DNA from: Nitrospinota bacterium
Lineage (GTDB): Bacteria; Nitrospinota; Nitrospinia; JACRGO01
DNA length: 29,095 nucleotides
Reading direction: 5' to 3'
Assembly (NCBI GenBank): GCA_016212295.1
Contig: JACRGO010000190.1
Coordinates: forward strand, 1 to 29,095
Positions within the stretch are counted from its first letter, which is position 1. The number at the start of each line of letters is the position of its first letter. The translations under genes were made by a program, and so were the position numbers. The notes below the pieces were generated by a model. It was not told the origin of the DNA. It searched no databases and saw only the letters and a list, made by a program, of their open reading frames with translations. This document shows positions 24,573 to 29,095 of this stretch, piece by piece.

Positions 24573-24584
24573 ACACTTTAGTAA

Positions 24585-26133
<1,549 letters not shown>

Positions 26134-26181
26134 TATGAATTTTCCGCGCTGAAAGCAATATTCAACTATGAAAGTAGGTAT

Positions 26182-26210
26182 ATAGTATATGGTAATTAAT
26201 AGAAAGTCAA
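26182..26210 (-). promoter_or_regulatory. Putative promoter of cheD-cheB
   Basis: On the minus strand TTGACT (complement of 26205-26210) is followed after 17 bases by TACTAT, or after 15 by TATACT, in a strongly AT-rich stretch. This would give a leader of roughly 40 bases before cheD. The rest of the gap up to ccmE (26211-26360) shows no clear feature. Confidence 0.45.
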
Positions 26211-26369
26211 TGTAAAATAATTCAATCTTTTATTAAATTATAACCTGAATCTTGCGCCAATGAGTTACTGATCAAAACACGGTCATGTTTTCATGCCCGG
26301 CAAGAATATCCAATGGCAACGGCCTTCCTTCCTTGACTCACCCCCGCCCGGCAAGGTAAATTGAGTTAT

Positions 26370-26783
26370 ATGAACAAAAAAAAAATGAAGTTCGCTGTAG
26401 GGTCAGGCATTATCATCCTGACCATTGCATACCTCGTCATCACGGGCGTCAGCAAAACCTCCACTTACTTTCTTTCCTTAGCGGAGTTGGCGGAGCGCGG
26501 CCCTTCCATTCACGGGACCGGGATCAGGGTCAAGGGCAATGTGGTGGCGGGCAGCATAAAACGGGAAATGGGAAGCCTTATGGTGGATTTTCAAATATCC
26601 GATGACTCAAAAAAGACCCTTCCTGTCCATTACAAGGGAGTGGTGCCTGACCTGTTCAAGGAAGGAATAGACGTAGTTGTTGAAGGCCACGTAGCCCCGG
26701 ATGGTGTCTTTCAGGCCGCCACCCTTTTGACCTCCTGTCCTTCCAAATACGAGGGACAAAAGGAGCATCCAACCTCCTCTTGA
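26370..26783 (+). CDS. ccmE: Cytochrome c maturation haem chaperone CcmE, CxxxY variant
   Basis: CcmE is a membrane-anchored periplasmic chaperone that carries haem to the CcmF lyase. From the ATG at 26370 it has 137 residues. A single TM anchor lies at about 9-26, followed by an OB-fold with IRVKGNVVAGSIKRE, LPVHYKGVVPDLFKEGIDVV and EGHVAPDGVFQAATLL. The classic His of the HxxxY haem-attachment motif is replaced by Cys123 in CPSKY (Cys-x-x-x-Tyr), the variant known from archaea and some Desulfovibrio. A TTG three codons upstream is an alternative start, close to AAGG. It is followed after 68 bases by ccmF. Confidence 0.92.
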   Translation: MNKKKMKFAVGSGIIILTIAYLVITGVSKTSTYFLSLAELAERGPSIHGTGIRVKGNVVAGSIKREMGSLMVDFQISDDSKKTLPVHYKGVVPDLFKEGIDVVVEGHVAPDGVFQAATLLTSCPSKYEGQKEHPTSS

Positions 26784-26784
26784 A

Positions 26785-26800
26785 ATTGACAATTGTCAAT
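26785..26800. promoter_or_regulatory. 16-bp perfect palindrome, FNR/CRP-like candidate site before ccmF
   Basis: ATTGACAATTGTCAAT is perfectly symmetric, with TTGAC half-sites spaced by four bases as in CRP/FNR-superfamily sites. It lies one base after the ccmE stop codon and about 50 bp before the ccmF start. A redox- or nitrogen-oxide-responsive regulator would make sense for cytochrome c maturation, but the factor is unknown. Confidence 0.45.
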
Positions 26801-26851
26801 CGTCTTGACTGATTCTTGCGACCGCGCCGCACCACTGATAGGTAGCTTTAA

Positions 26852-28861
26852 ATGACGGAAATCGGTGAATTTTGTTTGTATCTTTCCCTGGCCTCGGCCC
26901 TATACGCCGCGGTTTCCTATGGGATTTCCGCGCGCAACAAGCAGGAATGGTTCGCCGTAAGCGCGGACCGCGCGGTGATAGCCAACTGCGTCTTTCTGCT
27001 TATTTCCTCAGCCGCCCTTGTCCATGCCTTTCTGGGCCGCGACTTCAGCGTCCAGTACGTTGCTAATTACTCGGACCGCAACCTCAGCGCCTTTTACACC
27101 ATCTCCGCTTTCTGGGCCGGGCAAAAAGGCTCCCTGCTGCTTTGGGCGCTCTTGCTGGCGGTCTTCAGTTGCATCGCGGTGCTGCAAAACCGGGAAAAAA
27201 ACAGGGAGCTGATGCCGGTGGTGAATGGAATAAACTCCGCTTTCCTTGCCTTTTTCCTCTTTCTCCTGTGCTTTTCCACCCCGCCCTTTGAAAAGCTGCC
27301 ATATACCCCTGAAGACGGGCATGGACTAAACCCCATGCTTCAGAATCCGGGCATGATTTTTCATCCGCCCAGCCTCTACCTCGGGTATGTGGGATTCACC
27401 ATCCCCTTTTCCTTTGCAATGGCGGCGCTTATAACCGGGAAACTCGACGACGTCTGGATCCGCACCACCAGGAAATGGACGCTTTTTTCATGGTTCTTCC
27501 TGAGCCTGGGAAACCTGCTCGGAGCGGACTGGGCATACGTGGAATTGGGGTGGGGAGGGTATTGGGCGTGGGACCCGGTGGAAAACGCGTCCTTCATGCC
27601 GTGGCTTGCCGCGACCGCCTATCTTCATTCCGTCATGATTCAGGAGAAGAAGAACATGCTGAAGGTCTGGAACATGTTCCTCATTTTGTTGACCTTCTCC
27701 CTGACCATATTCGGCACCTTCATCACCAGGAGCGGATTGATTCAGTCGGTGCACGCCTTTGACGAGACCACTCTTGGATATTATTTCCTTTTTTTCCTTG
27801 CCGTGACCATTGTCTTTTCAACTTTTTGGATCGTGAAGAGGCTGCCTGATCTGAAGAGCGAGAATGAGCTTGATTCCATCCTGTCCAGGGAAAGTTCTTT
27901 TCTATTCAACAACCTGCTGTTCGTGGGCATGGCCTTCGCCACGTTCTGGGGGACCATTTTCCCTATCATTTCCGAGGCGGCGCGGGGGGTCAAGATAACC
28001 GTTGGACCGCCCTTCTTCAATCAGGTCAATGTCCCCATAGGACTCGCCCTGCTGCTGCTAATGGGAGTTTGCCCTCTGATCGCGTGGCGAAAGGCGTCGG
28101 CGAAAAATCTGAGGAAAAACTTTCTTTTCCCCGGGACGGTTTCAGCGGTCTGCGGGGCCGCCCTTTATCCATTTATAGGGCGGGGACATTTCTGGGCGTG
28201 GCTTTCCTTCGCCATCTCAATTTTTGTCGTCCTGACCATCTTGATTGAATATTTCCGGGGCGCGAAGGTCCGGATGGAAAACACCGGGGAAAATTTTTTC
28301 ATAGCCGCCATCAGGTTGACCTTGCGTAACAAAAGGAGATACGGCGGGTATATAATACATATAGGCATTGTAATGATGTATGTGGGTATCGCGGGCTCGT
28401 CCTCTTACTCAGTCGAGGAAACCAAGTCGCTAATGAAGGGCGAGTCAATGAGCATCAAGGACTATGTGCTGACGTACGAGGGCATGGAGACCTTGAAACC
28501 TAACCCTGATCAGGAAACAGTCGTGGCGAGTTTGTCTGTGTCCAAAGGCGGGAAAAAGATTTGGGACGCCAGGCCGCAGAAGGACTTCTACGCCAAGGAA
28601 TCCATGCAGCCCTCAACCGAGGTGGACATACGTTCCACGGTGATTGAGGATCTTTATATTATTTTCGCTGAGTACAGAGAGAACGGGGCCGCCACATTCA
28701 AGGTCCTCATCAACCCGCTGACCCTTTGGCTCTGGATAGGCGGTTATGTCCTTGCCTTCGGCGCGGCGCTGCTCCTGCTCCCTGACATGAAGGAAAAGAA
28801 GAGGCTCCTGGCCATGAGCGAGGCGGAGCTTGGATTTGGAAAACTAATAGAACGCGGATGA
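26852..28861 (+). CDS. ccmF: Haem lyase CcmF
   Basis: CcmF is the membrane haem lyase that joins haem from CcmE to apocytochrome c. The protein has 669 residues with about 14-15 hydrophobic segments. It shows the tryptophan-rich WWD signature GWGGYWAWDPVENASFMPWL, and conserved histidines near NPGMIFHPPSLYLGY, near TAYLHSVM and in GGYIIHIGIVMMYVG. A large periplasmic domain (about 515-620) precedes the last TM segment. Length and motifs are complete. The ATG has AGGTAGC upstream. It is next to the CxxxY-type ccmE, so it is expected to belong to the Desulfovibrio/archaeal style of System I; whether ccmG/ccmH exist cannot be seen here. Confidence 0.95.
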   Translation: MTEIGEFCLYLSLASALYAAVSYGISARNKQEWFAVSADRAVIANCVFLLISSAALVHAFLGRDFSVQYVANYSDRNLSAFYTISAFWAGQKGSLLLWALLLAVFSCIAVLQNREKNRELMPVVNGINSAFLAFFLFLLCFSTPPFEKLPYTPEDGHGLNPMLQNPGMIFHPPSLYLGYVGFTIPFSFAMAALITGKLDDVWIRTTRKWTLFSWFFLSLGNLLGADWAYVELGWGGYWAWDPVENASFMPWLAATAYLHSVMIQEKKNMLKVWNMFLILLTFSLTIFGTFITRSGLIQSVHAFDETTLGYYFLFFLAVTIVFSTFWIVKRLPDLKSENELDSILSRESSFLFNNLLFVGMAFATFWGTIFPIISEAARGVKITVGPPFFNQVNVPIGLALLLLMGVCPLIAWRKASAKNLRKNFLFPGTVSAVCGAALYPFIGRGHFWAWLSFAISIFVVLTILIEYFRGAKVRMENTGENFFIAAIRLTLRNKRRYGGYIIHIGIVMMYVGIAGSSSYSVEETKSLMKGESMSIKDYVLTYEGMETLKPNPDQETVVASLSVSKGGKKIWDARPQKDFYAKESMQPSTEVDIRSTVIEDLYIIFAEYRENGAATFKVLINPLTLWLWIGGYVLAFGAALLLLPDMKEKKRLLAMSEAELGFGKLIERG

Positions 28862-28972
28862 CACGGAAAACACGGATTTGCGCGGATTTTAAAAAATAAT
28901 GTAACTATTCAGCGTGTTTTTATTTTTGTTCTCCTTAAAACTGAATTTTTATAATTAAAGGGAGCCTGCGGT

Positions 28973-29092
28973 CTTTTTACATCCCCCTGGCCCCCTTTTC
29001 CAAGGGGGAATCAGGCGATGTCTGGGAACATACCGCGATGGACGGCACAACCCATTCCCCCTTAACAAAGGGGGATTAAGGGGGATGTAAAG
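28973..29092. repeat. About 120-bp inverted-repeat element at the window end
   Basis: The left arm (28973-29011) begins CTTTTTACATCCCCCTGGCC and the right arm (29054-29092) ends ATTAAGGGGGATGTAAAG. Each arm is also internally self-complementary through C5/G5 runs. It is related in style to the C-rich hairpin inside copies A and B. The stretch from 28862 to 28972 shows only a short ACACGGAAAACACGGATT repeat-like phrase and no gene. Confidence 0.7.
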
Positions 29093-29095
29093 ATG

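Overview
The window comes from a Gram-negative bacterium: it has a TonB-dependent outer-membrane receptor, a periplasmic YfiR-type protein, System I (Ccm) cytochrome c maturation genes and a type IV pilin. Base composition is mid-range. Flanking genes use AGG heavily for arginine, and the non-coding gaps are crowded with palindromic and terminal-inverted-repeat elements. This fits an environmental deltaproteobacterial, Nitrospinota or Nitrospirota-like genome, but no marker here settles the phylum.

Region 1 (1-8.74 kb, all minus strand) is a decaying signalling island. Read in the direction of transcription it holds a TonB-dependent receptor, a YfiR/DUF4154 periplasmic protein, a two-TM CHASE8-like/HAMP histidine kinase, a response-regulator start fused to the tail of a hybrid kinase, a large REC-PAS-GAF-PAS histidine kinase, and a response regulator cut by an IS4-type element. 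The receptor has lost an internal part of its barrel, and its true C-terminus survives in another frame. The hybrid-kinase gene has lost its middle. The 3.5-8.5 kb part is bracketed by two inverted copies of a roughly 230-bp repeat.

Region 2 (8.76-16.7 kb, minus strand) holds a nitrilase-family hydrolase and a complete, tightly overlapping type I Wadjet anti-plasmid operon, jetA-jetB-jetC-jetD. A 59-aa gene and an internally deleted nucleotidyltransferase gene lie immediately upstream. The jet genes favour CGC/CGG arginine codons, unlike their neighbours, which suggests acquisition.

Region 3 (16.7-24.6 kb) mixes repeats with mostly plus-strand housekeeping genes: a secreted SUMF1/FGE-like protein, leuA behind a putative promoter with a FadR-like palindrome, a hicBA toxin-antitoxin pair, a small coiled-coil protein overlapping a DUF502 membrane protein, coaE (convergent with a type IV pilin gene) and glgC.

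Region 4 (24.6-29.1 kb) has cheD-cheB on the minus strand, then ccmE and ccmF on the plus strand. CcmE is the CxxxY variant in which cysteine replaces the usual haem-binding histidine, and a 16-bp FNR/CRP-like palindrome sits in the ccmE-ccmF gap. The window ends in another inverted-repeat element. No tRNA, rRNA or CRISPR array was seen.
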